Positions 17,842 to 26,702 of a stretch of 64,000 bases of DNA are shown piece after piece (position 1 is the first letter of the stretch; every line of letters begins with the position of its first letter). A program made the translations under genes and the position numbers. The notes under the pieces were generated by a model. That model was not told the DNA's origin. It saw only the letters and a program-made list of their open reading frames with translations, and made no database searches. The stretch comes from Planctomycetota bacterium (GTDB lineage: Bacteria; Planctomycetota; Phycisphaerae; UBA1845; PWPN01). Location: assembly GCA_022711465.1 (NCBI GenBank), contig JAKLEZ010000007.1:124001-188000 (forward strand). Direction: 5' to 3'.

Positions 17842-18649
17842 TCAGCGGGAAGCCCAGGCTCGATCCGCGTTCGCCATCGCCCGGCTTGGCCTGGATGTGA
17901 GCCGTCACGACAAGGTCGTTGCTCTGGCGGGGAACCCGAACACCGGCAAATCCACGGTTTTCAATGCCCTGACGGGTCTGAGGCAGCACACCGGCAACTG
18001 GCCGGGCAAGACGGTGAGTCGGGCGGAGGGCGGGTTTGTCCACCGCGACGTGGGCTACAAGTTGGTGGACCTGCCGGGCACCTACTCGCTGCTGTCGGCT
18101 TCGCAGGACGAGGAGGTGGCCCGCGACTTTCTGCTGTTCGGCCGGCCGGACTGCACGATCGTCGTAGCTGACGCCACGGTGCTGGAGCGGAACCTCAACC
18201 TGGTTTTTCAGGTGATGGAGATCACGGACAAGGTCGTGGTCTGCGTCAACCTGATGGACGAGGCGGCACGGAAGGGCTTGAGCGTGGATGGTGGGCGGCT
18301 GGCTTCGGACCTGGGCGTACCGGTCGTGCTCGCCACTGCCAGGACCGGGGCGGGCTTGCCGGAGTTGCTGGATGCCGTTTCGGGAGTGGTGGCCGGCGAG
18401 ATCGTACCGGCGCCGCGCTGCCCACCGCCGCCGGAGGGGTTGCGGGAGGCGGTGGAGGAGTTGCTGCCCCTGATCAAGCGTGTGGTTCCCGGCGTGCCCA
18501 ATCCACGGTGGGTAGCCTATCGGCTGCTCGAAGGAGACCATTCTGTGCGCCAGGCACTGCTTGACAATCAGCTTCAGAGGGTGATTTCCGAGCAGGCCAA
18601 GCCGGTGGAGCGCAAGAGCCGCAAGGTTGCCCTGGAGGGCGGCCAATGA
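17834..18649 (+). CDS. feoB: Stand-alone FeoB-like GTPase (cytosolic G domain of a split transporter)
   Basis: 271 residues. It has the full GTP-binding set: G1 GNPNTGKST at 33-41, a G2 region with threonine (NWPGKTVSRAEG), G3 DLPG within VDLPGTYSL, G4 as NLMD in place of NKxD, and a G5-like TARTG. FeoB normally carries this domain fused to its membrane channel; here the chain stops after a helical linker and the membrane part is a separate gene overlapping by ATGA. In FeoB the GTPase gates ferrous iron uptake. The split, and the altered membrane-half motifs, leave the transported metal open. Confidence 0.88.
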   Translation: MSSQREAQARSAFAIARLGLDVSRHDKVVALAGNPNTGKSTVFNALTGLRQHTGNWPGKTVSRAEGGFVHRDVGYKLVDLPGTYSLLSASQDEEVARDFLLFGRPDCTIVVADATVLERNLNLVFQVMEITDKVVVCVNLMDEAARKGLSVDGGRLASDLGVPVVLATARTGAGLPELLDAVSGVVAGEIVPAPRCPPPPEGLREAVEELLPLIKRVVPGVPNPRWVAYRLLEGDHSVRQALLDNQLQRVISEQAKPVERKSRKVALEGGQ

Positions 18650-20118
18650 GCGAGCAAGGCACCCCAGTGACTCCGCAGGAACTGATTGCCCGGGCGGACG
18701 AGTTGCAGCGCAGGCTTGGTGAGCGATTCCGCGACCAGCTGGTTGAGAGCCTGTACAAAGATGCTCGTCGCATTGCCCGGCGAGCGGTACGTGAGGTTGA
18801 AGGCGGATCAGTCAAGCTGGATCGAACGATCGACCGGATTGTGACTTCGCGGGTGTTCGGCCTGCCGATTATGCTCGGTCTGCTGGCGGTCGTGTTCTGG
18901 CTGACGGTTGTCGGGGCGAACGTGCCGTCCAGGTTCCTGGCCGGTCTGTTGATCGACGAGAATGGTCTCTCCGAGTGGCTGAAGGACTACCTCGGTGTTC
19001 AGCACCCGCCTGCGTTCCTGACGATGAGCGTCGGTGCTCTCCTGCATCGCGGGTTCGATCTGGTTCATGCCCCGTGGTGGCTGACGGGCGTGTTGGTGGA
19101 CGGGGTGTACCTATGCATGGCTTGGGTGGTGAGCGTGATGCTTCCGCCGATGGCCATTTTCTTCCCGATGTGGACGATTCTGGAGGACTTCGGCTATTTG
19201 CCGCGGGTGGCGTTCAACCTGGATTGGCTGTTCAAGAAGGCCGGGGCACACGGCAAGCAGTCGCTGACCATGGCCATGGGTTTTGGGTGCAATGCGGCGG
19301 GGGTGACCGCTTGCCGGATCATCGACTCGCCTCGTGAGCGGCTGATTGCGGTTCTGACCAACAACTTCATGATCTGCAACGGGCGGTTTCCGACGATCAT
19401 CATGCTGGCGACGGTGTTCGTGGGGGCATCGTTCCGTCCGGAACTCGTGTCGGTTGCGGCGGCCGGGGCGGTTCTCGGCATCGTTCTGTTGGGGGTCGGG
19501 TTCACGCTGGCGACGTCGTGGGTGCTGTCGCGGACGGTTCTGCGAGGTGAAGCCTCGGCCTTTGCCCTGGAACTGCCCCCGTACCGACGGCCGGGCTTTC
19601 TGCGGATCCTGTACACTTCGCTGATTGACCGGACGTTTTTTGTGCTGATGCGGGCGGTGTGGGTGTCCGCCCCGGCGGGGGCGGTGATCTGGGTTTTGGG
19701 CAACCTCAAGATCGGCGGTACGAGTCTGGCCATCCACTGCGCCCGGGCCTTGGAGCCGCTGGGTTTCATGATGGGGCTGGACGGCGTGATTCTCCTGGCC
19801 TACGTGATTGCGATTCCGGCCAACGAGATCGTCGTGCCGACGATGATCATGGTCTATCTCAGCAGCGGGAAGATGACCGAGATGGCGAATGATGTTGCCC
19901 TGCGCAGTCTGCTGGTTGACCAGCACGGCTGGTCGCTGCTGACCGCCGTGTGCCTGATGCTGTTCGCCCTGCTGCACAACCCCTGCGGCACGACCATCTG
20001 GACGATCTACAAGGAGACCAAGAGCCGCAAGTGGACGCTGGTGGCCGCGTTCATGCCGGTCGTCATGGGGATTACCGTGTGCACGGTCGTGGCGACGGTG
20101 GCACGGATGATCTGGTAA
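18646..20118 (+). CDS. feoB: FeoB-like membrane subunit (gate/core domains) of a split transporter
   Basis: 490 residues, about 9-10 membrane helices, with an N-terminal helical segment (1-60) that continues the linker of the preceding GTPase. Gate-like motifs are recognisable but divergent: GFGCNAAGVTACRI at 212-225, where the other FeoB in this window has SCHACAVPGIMATRT, and NFMICNGRFPT at 240-250 instead of PFMSCSARLPVY. The cysteines that line the FeoB path are kept, but the surroundings differ. The C-terminal core has ANEIVVPTM and NPCGTTIWTIYKETKS. It overlaps the GTPase gene by four bases, so translational coupling is likely. Substrate could be Fe2+, Mn2+ or another metal. Confidence 0.88.
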   Translation: MSEQGTPVTPQELIARADELQRRLGERFRDQLVESLYKDARRIARRAVREVEGGSVKLDRTIDRIVTSRVFGLPIMLGLLAVVFWLTVVGANVPSRFLAGLLIDENGLSEWLKDYLGVQHPPAFLTMSVGALLHRGFDLVHAPWWLTGVLVDGVYLCMAWVVSVMLPPMAIFFPMWTILEDFGYLPRVAFNLDWLFKKAGAHGKQSLTMAMGFGCNAAGVTACRIIDSPRERLIAVLTNNFMICNGRFPTIIMLATVFVGASFRPELVSVAAAGAVLGIVLLGVGFTLATSWVLSRTVLRGEASAFALELPPYRRPGFLRILYTSLIDRTFFVLMRAVWVSAPAGAVIWVLGNLKIGGTSLAIHCARALEPLGFMMGLDGVILLAYVIAIPANEIVVPTMIMVYLSSGKMTEMANDVALRSLLVDQHGWSLLTAVCLMLFALLHNPCGTTIWTIYKETKSRKWTLVAAFMPVVMGITVCTVVATVARMIW

Positions 20119-20147
20119 GGGAGGCGTGTCGCATTGCCCGCAACGCG

Positions 20148-20175
20148 GAAGTGAGAAGTGAGAATGGAGAAGTGA
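20148..20175. repeat. Short tandem repeat, 7-base unit, four copies
   Basis: GAAGTGA occurs as copies 1, 2 and 4, with a variant GAATGGA as copy 3, followed by GAAATCG. The repeat starts 30 bases after the split FeoB operon stop. The remainder of the gap to 20376 shows no gene. Confidence 0.75.
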
Positions 20176-20376
20176 GAAATCGGGGATGCTGAATGGTGCG
20201 GAGAGAATTCCTCACATGGTTTTCGCTTTCGCCGGGAGGAAGGTGGGCTTGGCTACGGTGACATTTCTGCGGGGGTACGATCGCTGGACGGTGACTATCG
20301 GTTTTCGTCACCTTGGGCTCGATCATCTCGCCGGGCGATTTCCCCGTCGGCTGACAGACGCTCGATCTCTGGCTGT

Positions 20377-21672
20377 TCAGGCCGACACGTACGGAATAGT
20401 CAGCGGCCCTTCCGGCAGTACGCAGATGGTCAGGGGGTGGCCGCCGTTCTTGGCCTGGAGGGCCGCGAGGGTATCCTCGATCTTGTGACACGGTTTCAAC
20501 AGGCACTGGGTGATCTGCTCGTCGGTCAGGCCGTCGGCCCGGACGAAGATGTCGGCCTTTTGCAGGATGCGGGTCTGGGTTTGCACTTGCCACTGGTCCA
20601 TGCAGCCGGGGAAGTCGGGGGCCTCGATGCGGGCGAGGGCGTCGGCCGCGTTCTTGGACTCCCGGAGCATGCGTCCGAACTGGCCGTGCTCGGGGATGCC
20701 GTCCCAGCACTGCGAGGCGATGATGATGCTGCCGCCGGGGCGGACGACCTGGGCGGCGGCGGACATACCCTTGACTGACTGATACAGATTGAGGTCCAGC
20801 GGGTAGCCCGAGTTGCTGGTGATCACGACATCGAACGGTGCGGGCACGGGGGCCATAGCGCACTTCTTGACGAACGCGGTGCCGGCCTGGTGGGCGGCGA
20901 GCAGCTTGCCCGCGAAGACGGCGGTGATCTGTTTATCCCGGTTCATAGTCACGTTGAGCAGGAAGGTTGGCTTGGTCAAGGTGGCGGCTTCGAGCATCTC
21001 TTCCCAGATGGGGTTGCCCTCGGTGATGCCCCAGGTGGCTTTCGGATGGCCGACCATCTTGGCTCCGTGGTTGTCGAGCACGCTTTCGGCGCCGGCGATG
21101 CTGGGCAGGACGCCCTTGGGTCCGCCGCTGAAGCCGGCGAAGAAGTGGGGCTCGATGAAGCCGGTGAGAATACGGACGTCGGCCTCCATGTACTGGCGGT
21201 TGACTCGGATGTAGTGGCCGAAGCGTGTGCGGCCGACCTTGACCAGGTTGGCGTCGTCATTGCCGTTGTGTTGGAGGCAGCGGTAGTTAGCGACGACTTC
21301 CGGGCCGAGCATGGTCTTGAGTTCGTCGGGTGTCTGTTCGCGGTGGGTGCCCAGGGCGTTGAGCAGGAGGATGTCTGACCGCCGGATGCCGGCCTGCTCG
21401 AGTTCGGCGAGCAGGGGGGGCAGAATGCGTTCGTTGGGGGTTGCCCGAGTGATATCGGTGTGGACGATGGCGACCCGCTGGCCGGGCTTGACCCGTTCGC
21501 GGAGCGGGGGGCTTCCGATCGGGCTGCGCAGGGCTTTGATGAGGGTGGCCCGTTCGTCGGGCAGGCCGGGGACGTATTGGGGTTCGATCACGACGGCGCT
21601 GGCCGGAACGATGACCTTCAGGCCGGCTTTGCCGTAGGCCAGACGGACGTTCCTGGTGGCATTTCTGGGCAT
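20377..21672 (-). CDS. LarA-like nickel-pincer racemase/epimerase (lactate racemase family)
   Basis: 431 residues, the usual LarA size. Key LarA positions are all present: Asp73 and Arg76 in HTDITRA, His110 in LGTHREQ, and His176 and Lys186 in EPHFFAGFSGGPKG, which match the substrate and nickel-pincer nucleotide ligands of lactate racemase. The C-terminal half has SGYPLDLNLYQSVKGM and PGGSIIIAS. The family racemises various 2-hydroxyacids or sugar acids, so the substrate is not fixed. AAGGAG precedes the ATG at 21672. The cofactor genes larB, larC and larE are not in this window. It is divergent from a Tat-type epimerase, fitting sugar-acid metabolism. Confidence 0.88.
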   Translation of the reverse strand: MPRNATRNVRLAYGKAGLKVIVPASAVVIEPQYVPGLPDERATLIKALRSPIGSPPLRERVKPGQRVAIVHTDITRATPNERILPPLLAELEQAGIRRSDILLLNALGTHREQTPDELKTMLGPEVVANYRCLQHNGNDDANLVKVGRTRFGHYIRVNRQYMEADVRILTGFIEPHFFAGFSGGPKGVLPSIAGAESVLDNHGAKMVGHPKATWGITEGNPIWEEMLEAATLTKPTFLLNVTMNRDKQITAVFAGKLLAAHQAGTAFVKKCAMAPVPAPFDVVITSNSGYPLDLNLYQSVKGMSAAAQVVRPGGSIIIASQCWDGIPEHGQFGRMLRESKNAADALARIEAPDFPGCMDQWQVQTQTRILQKADIFVRADGLTDEQITQCLLKPCHKIEDTLAALQAKNGGHPLTICVLPEGPLTIPYVSA

Positions 21673-21771
21673 GGTCGCTCCTTCGGTCTTGGGCGTATCC
21701 TGTCGAGCGGTTATTCTACCCTGGCGGCTCTGGGAAAGGGAGACACGGCTGGCGATAGGGGAGTGCAGATC

Positions 21772-22719
21772 ATGGGTATTGAGCTGACGCGGCGGCAGGT
21801 GTTGGCGGGTGGGGCGGTGGGCGGGGCGTTTGCGGTTGTACCCGGTGTAGCGGTTGCGGAGAGTGAGGGGGACCGGTCTGCCGGCGGTGCGCCGCGCGAG
21901 TACCGGATCAGCCTGAACACCAGCACCTTGCGGGGGCACAAGCTGCCGATCGCCCAGATCGTCGACATTGCGGCCCGGGCCGGGTACGGTGGGATTGAGC
22001 CTTGGGTTGATGAGCTGGATCGGCACGTGGAGGGGGGTGGTTCGCTGAGTGATCTGGCCAAGCAGCTGAAGGATCGGGGGCTGGCCGTCACCGGGGCGAT
22101 CGCTTTCTTCGAGTGGATGGTTGACGACGAGGGCAAGCGGTCGAGGGCGTTTGAGGAGGCCAAGCGACGGATGGGCCAGCTGGCCCGGATTGGTGGGCTG
22201 CACCTGGCCGCCCCGCCGCTTGGCGATGTGAAGAACGTGGACCCATTGAGAGCGGCTAAGCGATACCGCGAGCTTCTGGAGCTGGGCGAACGGGAGGGGG
22301 TTCCGCCCGCTCTGGAGATCTGGGGCGCGGCGGGTTTTCTCCACCGGCTGGGTCAGGCGATGCTGGTGGCTCTGGAGGCCCATCATCCGAAGGCAACCGT
22401 GCTGGCCGATGTGTACCACCTGTACAAGGGGGGATCGGCGTTGTCGAGTATCCGGCTGGTGAATCCGGCGATCCTGGGCGGGTTTCATCTCAACGACTAT
22501 CCGGCCGATCCGCCTCGCGAGAAGATCGGCGACAAGGACAGGGTCTATCCGGGCGACGGCGTTGCGCCGCTCAAGCAGTTGTTCCGTGACCTGGGAGCGA
22601 TCGGCTATCCTGGTCCGCTGTCGATCGAGCTGTTCAATCCCGAGTATTACCGGCAGGATCCGGCGGTCGTGGCCAGGACGGCGTTGGAGAAGACCCGGGC
22701 GGTCATGCTGGCAGCATGA
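21772..22719 (+). CDS. Sugar phosphate isomerase/epimerase (xylose-isomerase-like TIM barrel) with Tat signal
   Basis: 315 residues. The N-terminus ELTRRQVLAGGAVGGAF is a twin-arginine signal. The body is an AP-endonuclease-2/xylose-isomerase-type TIM barrel: YRISLNTSTLRG at strand 1, AARAGYGGIEPW, then metal-ligand-like residues in EIWG, DVYHLYKGG, GFHLNDYP and SIELFNPEYY. Family members isomerise or epimerise sugars and inositols with divalent metal. Export by Tat suggests action in the periplasm. GGGGAG lies eight bases before the ATG; a longer in-frame extension upstream has no start signal. Divergent from the LarA-like gene across 99 bases. Confidence 0.9.
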   Translation: MGIELTRRQVLAGGAVGGAFAVVPGVAVAESEGDRSAGGAPREYRISLNTSTLRGHKLPIAQIVDIAARAGYGGIEPWVDELDRHVEGGGSLSDLAKQLKDRGLAVTGAIAFFEWMVDDEGKRSRAFEEAKRRMGQLARIGGLHLAAPPLGDVKNVDPLRAAKRYRELLELGEREGVPPALEIWGAAGFLHRLGQAMLVALEAHHPKATVLADVYHLYKGGSALSSIRLVNPAILGGFHLNDYPADPPREKIGDKDRVYPGDGVAPLKQLFRDLGAIGYPGPLSIELFNPEYYRQDPAVVARTALEKTRAVMLAA

Positions 22720-22757
22720 AGGGGGCTTGCGTTCGCCGTGGGCCGGCTGATGGAGGC

Positions 22758-23687
22758 TCAGCAATCCCGGGTCGCTTGTGACTCACCTCGGTCAGCGTCC
22801 TGACCGGCCGGGGCGCTCGCCGGTTTTTCCACCCGAGGCGGCGTTCGCCGCGGGCGATCCATGAGGATGGTGATTCGCTCGAGATCCACCGGCTTGAGCA
22901 TTCGCTGCAGGGTCTGCTTGACCTCGTGCATGAAGGTCCGCCGGGTGATGTGGCTGATGACCACGTGCGGGTTGCGGAGCCGCTCCATGATGGCGGGCAG
23001 ATCCTGGACGTGGGTGTGCTGGCCCTTGCGAGCGCGATCGAGGTGATCCGGTTCGAAGAAGGTGCATTCCAGGATGATCACTTCGGCGTTGCGGACGTGG
23101 TCGTGATCGAGGAACGGTCCGGCCTCGGTGTCGCCGCAGAAGGCGACCTTGGGTACTTCGAGACGGTATTCGATTTCCTTGCCGGTCCTCTTGAGATCGA
23201 CGATTTGTGGTCCGGACAGCTCCGCGTACTCGGGCTTGAGTTTCTTGCGGACCTCGATGAGAGAGAAACCCAGAGTGGGGCCGGGATGCCGGACGCGGAA
23301 GGGCCGCACGACCAGTCCACGACGCACCTCGTAGTCTTCGTCCTCGTCCACGCCGACCACGTTGTGGGGTGAGAGGTGGCCTTCGATTCGGGCCCAGACT
23401 CGCATCAGGTCCTGGATCGGCCCGACGAGCTTGTTCTGGACGAGCACGGTGCCGGCAGGCATGTCCTGGAAGTTGCGCTGGGAGAAGTAGTAGGCCAGAC
23501 CGGCGGCGTGATCCATGTGTCCGTGGCTGAGGCATACGTGGTCCATGGCGACCACTTCGCGGGGGGCCCGGCCGACGTCGAACGCCACGTTCAGCTCGGG
23601 CGCGGCGATGACGTTTTCTTCGCCGGCCAGACTGAAGCCCTGAAGCCGGACGCTGCCCACCTGCTTCTCCACCATGAGTGATGCCAT
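22758..23687 (-). CDS. Metallo-beta-lactamase-fold hydrolase, ribonuclease Z-like
   Basis: 309 residues. The zinc motif SHGHMDH is at 54-60. Further ligands appear as the Asp of FCGDTEAGPF and the His of VVISHITRRTF. The layout resembles RNase Z/ElaC-type hydrolases, which cleave tRNA 3' trailers, but the protein lacks a clear exosite arm, so another phosphodiesterase role is possible. The ATG at 23687 has no good ribosome binding site; MVEK at 23675 is an alternative start. The C-terminus ends in a Pro/Arg/Ala-rich tail. It shares a strand with the thioredoxin-domain gene upstream (83-base gap). Confidence 0.85.
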   Translation of the reverse strand: MASLMVEKQVGSVRLQGFSLAGEENVIAAPELNVAFDVGRAPREVVAMDHVCLSHGHMDHAAGLAYYFSQRNFQDMPAGTVLVQNKLVGPIQDLMRVWARIEGHLSPHNVVGVDEDEDYEVRRGLVVRPFRVRHPGPTLGFSLIEVRKKLKPEYAELSGPQIVDLKRTGKEIEYRLEVPKVAFCGDTEAGPFLDHDHVRNAEVIILECTFFEPDHLDRARKGQHTHVQDLPAIMERLRNPHVVISHITRRTFMHEVKQTLQRMLKPVDLERITILMDRPRRTPPRVEKPASAPAGQDADRGESQATRDC

Positions 23688-23770
23688 AACGGCACTATCG
23701 TCGAAAACACGCCGGTTGCCAAGCGGCTCCTGGGACGATGGGCGGGCGGCGGATCGCCGGCCGGGGGGTG

Positions 23771-25675
23771 CTATTCTTTCTTCTTGGGCAAGTGTTTCTT
23801 GACCTCGTCGACGGTGTCGGGTCCGCGGATGTTCTGAGCGAGGATCTTGCCATCCGGACCGATCAGGCAGGTGTAGGGGATGCCCACGCCGTTGAGGGCC
23901 TCGAAGACCTCCGTGCCGCCGGACTTGGGGCCGAAGACCTGTGGCCAGTCCATGCCGTGTTTTTTGACGGCCGCCTTGAAGGCGTCGCGGTCACGGTCCA
24001 GGCTGATGCCGAGGAGCAGGAAATCGGTCCGGTCTCTGGTGGCCTCGCGCAGGGCCTTCACGTTGGGGATCTCGGCGATACACGGGCCGCACCAACTGGC
24101 CCAGCAATCGAGGAAGACGTACTTGCTTCGGAGATCGGCGAGTTTGTATTGCATGCCGTCGGTATCGGTGACGACCAGATCGGGCATGGCATCGCCGGTC
24201 TTGATTCTGGCCTCAGCGGCGAAGCCGTCTGGGGCAACCGCTTGCTCCTTGAGGATGATGCGGTAGTCGCTCTTGCCTGCTGTAAGGGTCTGGGTGACGG
24301 GCGGGCCGAAGCCCGGTTTGACGAAGCTGAATTCGATTTCGCCGTCTGGTGCGTTGTCAAAACCGAACCGGCCGTCGTCGCCGGTCAGCAGGCGCAGACC
24401 GAGGGTCTCATAGCCTTTCCACGAGTCGGCCGAGACGAAGACCGCGCCCACAGGCCGGCCCTGGTTGTCAACGATCGTTCCGCCGAGTGGTTTTCCCGGC
24501 AGCAGCTTGGCGTCTACGGTGGTCACCTGATCGGGTGGCAGGCGACACTCCCGGATGGTCGTGGCGTAGTCGAGATGCTGGAAGGAGACGATGCTGAAGC
24601 CAGGCTCCAGGCGGGCGAGCTCGTACTTGCCCTCGTCGTCCGTCCACGTGGTCGGCATATCCGGGCGAAGCTGCTTGCCCACGAACACGCGGGCGCCGCT
24701 CACAGGTTCAGCTGCGGCGTTGACCACCTTGCCGGTCATTCTCGCGGCGATTCGCACGGTAAGCCGTCGTGTGACCGACAGCGGCTGTTCAGGCTGGGTG
24801 GCCGGGTCGGGCATGGAGATGGACTTGACGAACTCGCGGTTGCGGACGTAGCGGTCGCCGTTGAGGCGGAACTGGATGGCGGTCGCTTCGGGATGAACGC
24901 CTTTGAGGCTGGCCCGGCCGTTAGCGTCGGTGGTTGCCTCGATGTAGTCGCTACTGGGCTCGATGAGGGCTTCGATGGCCACGGCGGCGGCCGGTTTGCC
25001 GAGGTTGTCCTCCACGTTGACTTGGACCGCACGTTCCGGGCGAAGCTGGATGTCGGTTTTGGCGTGGTTGGTCATGATGCCGACGATGCGCCGCTCGATG
25101 CCGAAGCCTTCGGCGGTGAAAGTCAAGGTCGCGTTGCCCCGAGTCACGTTGGTAAAGGAGAACTCCCCGTCGGCATCGGTCTGGGCATTGAGCGAGCGCA
25201 AGCCGGTCTCGCAGCGGACCGCGACTCCGGCGAGAGGCTTGCCGGTGGCCGCGGCGCTGACTCGACCGGCGAGGATGGCCGTTCCGGTCAACGTCGCGTC
25301 GATGAAGGGTGGGTTTTCGGGGTCAGAGACTTCGTATTCGTCCACGAAGTCGTTGAAGCCGTCCATGTGGACGCGAACCCGAACGGAGCCTTGCAGGGGG
25401 CGAGGCAGTTGGGCGGAGATGTCGCCTGTCGAGTTGCTCACGACCTCGACCAGTGGGGGATCATCCGCCGCCGCATCCAGCGACTCGATGCGGACGGTTG
25501 CCCTGGCGATTCCGCCCCCGCTCTCGTTGAGGACCATGCCCTGGATGACAGGCCCGGTGGCCGGTTGGCTGGCCGGCTGACTGGCGGGTCCGGTGGTCGG
25601 CTGGGCATGGCCGTAGTGCATTGTACAAGCTAGAAGAACTATTAAGGTCTTAGATAGAGTTGTGACGCGGCCCAT
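23771..25675 (-). CDS. Exported multidomain protein: carboxypeptidase-regulatory-like repeats plus TlpA-type thioredoxin domain
   Basis: 634 residues. A signal peptide (about 1-24) is followed by a Thr/Pro/Ser-rich linker. Roughly 45-490 hold several Ig-like carboxypeptidase-regulatory domains with the repeated pattern GxV...G.pvagA.V...T...G.f (for example LAGRVSAAATGKPLAGVAV and MTGKVVNAAAEPVSGARV). The C-terminal ~145 residues are a TlpA/AhpC-type thioredoxin fold with WASWCGPC (active Cys529 and Cys532) and VGIPYTCLIGPDGKI containing the cis-Pro. This architecture is common in planctomycetes. The redox domain would work outside the cytoplasm; the regulatory repeats probably bind carbohydrate or protein. 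The exact role is unknown. Confidence 0.9.
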   Translation of the reverse strand: MGRVTTLSKTLIVLLACTMHYGHAQPTTGPASQPASQPATGPVIQGMVLNESGGGIARATVRIESLDAAADDPPLVEVVSNSTGDISAQLPRPLQGSVRVRVHMDGFNDFVDEYEVSDPENPPFIDATLTGTAILAGRVSAAATGKPLAGVAVRCETGLRSLNAQTDADGEFSFTNVTRGNATLTFTAEGFGIERRIVGIMTNHAKTDIQLRPERAVQVNVEDNLGKPAAAVAIEALIEPSSDYIEATTDANGRASLKGVHPEATAIQFRLNGDRYVRNREFVKSISMPDPATQPEQPLSVTRRLTVRIAARMTGKVVNAAAEPVSGARVFVGKQLRPDMPTTWTDDEGKYELARLEPGFSIVSFQHLDYATTIRECRLPPDQVTTVDAKLLPGKPLGGTIVDNQGRPVGAVFVSADSWKGYETLGLRLLTGDDGRFGFDNAPDGEIEFSFVKPGFGPPVTQTLTAGKSDYRIILKEQAVAPDGFAAEARIKTGDAMPDLVVTDTDGMQYKLADLRSKYVFLDCWASWCGPCIAEIPNVKALREATRDRTDFLLLGISLDRDRDAFKAAVKKHGMDWPQVFGPKSGGTEVFEALNGVGIPYTCLIGPDGKILAQNIRGPDTVDEVKKHLPKKKE

Positions 25676-26117
25676 CGGGTGTTGTCCTCGCTGGTGGGTG
25701 GCGTTTTCCTGGTGAGCGCCACGGCCTCTTTATTGTGGCCGATTTCGGTCGAGATGGGAACCGCCGGGAGGGTCTTGGGCGGGAGTGGGATGACGGCGAG
25801 GTTCCGATAATGTCGCGAGATGGAGGCGGCCATTTGGCTGGTCAAGAGCTTTCTGGCGGTCGGCCGATATACGCTACGCCTTGTGGCCGTTAGGACGATG
25901 GCCCCCCAGATATGGCATGAGCGTCCACCCTTGGAAAGCGTGTGCGGCTCTTTGTGCAGAAAAGTGGTTTTCGGGCTTGACGTTCGGTCCATGTTAGGGT
26001 ATACTCATGATCGAAGAGACACGTGGCTGGAAGGGTCAAGGAAGTGGCAGCGAGGGCGAGGATGCGTTGCCGCTTTGGCGGTGGCGTCCGAGTGAAAACC
26101 GCAAGGAGGCGGGCACG
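25676..26117. other. 442-base intergenic region upstream of lexA
   Basis: This gap between the thioredoxin-domain gene and the lexA area holds the promoter at 25977-26005. I see no gene with a plausible start in it, and no palindrome that I would call a LexA box. Confidence 0.4.
25977..26005 (+). promoter_or_regulatory. Strong sigma-70-like promoter upstream of lexA
   Basis: TTGACG, a 17-base spacer and TATACT give the best promoter match in this part of the window. Transcription would begin near 26012, about 440 bases before the lexA ATG, which leaves room for the possible gene at 26118. Confidence 0.6.
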
Positions 26118-26702
26118 ATGGGCACGCACATGGTTGGCGACGGGTTGCCGCTTTGTGTTTTTGGTCCGGGGGGGGGCTTTCGCCAGGTGATCGGTTCGGA
26201 CGGCCGGGGCGTGGTCAGCGATGGGGCCGGGCGGCGTGAACTGGTTGCGGCGGTTGAATTAGGGCGGTTCGACGGGGCTATTGCGCGGGTGGAGCGGGCA
26301 GCCAGATTCCTGGCGAGGTTTCTCGGCATGGGCCGAGCCGAAGGGGGGCGGGGCTCGTCGGGGGGGGAGGTCTGGCCGCTGGTCGTGGTGGGCCCTGACG
26401 GACTGAGCGGACTCCTGGACCGGCCGGTCTGGCCACGGATGGAGACAAGCCATGTCAAGTCGATCAAGCGTGGGTTGTTCCCGGTTGACACCCAAGCAGC
26501 TTCGCATTCTGACGCTGATCCGCGATTTTCAGCGCAAGAATGGCTATTCCCCGACGATGCAGGAATTGGCCGATGTCCTCGACGTCAGCAAGGTCACCGT
26601 GTTCGAGCACGTGGGCGCTCTCGAAAAGAAGGGACTCTTGCGTCATTCGCGACACAGGGCACGCTCTTTGGAACTCACGTCGCGGGTGGAGTTCCCGGAT
26701 GA
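26118..26702 (+). CDS. Possible hypothetical protein overlapping the 5' end of lexA
   Basis: An ATG at 26118 has AAGGAGG at good spacing and follows a strong promoter, so translation may start here. The frame runs 194 codons and overlaps lexA by 251 bases in another frame; the overlapped part has no sign of a real fold. Residues 1-110 are Gly-, Val- and Arg-rich (PLCVFGPGGGFRQVIG, VVGPDGLSGLL) without a recognised family. Long spurious frames are common at this GC content. Either this is a real leader gene that ends inside lexA, or only the binding site is coincidental. Confidence 0.3.
   Translation: MGTHMVGDGLPLCVFGPGGGFRQVIGSDGRGVVSDGAGRRELVAAVELGRFDGAIARVERAARFLARFLGMGRAEGGRGSSGGEVWPLVVVGPDGLSGLLDRPVWPRMETSHVKSIKRGLFPVDTQAASHSDADPRFSAQEWLFPDDAGIGRCPRRQQGHRVRARGRSRKEGTLASFATQGTLFGTHVAGGVPG

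Noticed and set aside
23738..25633. Very long plus-strand frame of 631 codons opposite the thioredoxin-domain gene
   Set aside because: It is the antisense of a gene with clear domains and a signal peptide; long antisense frames are expected at this GC content.
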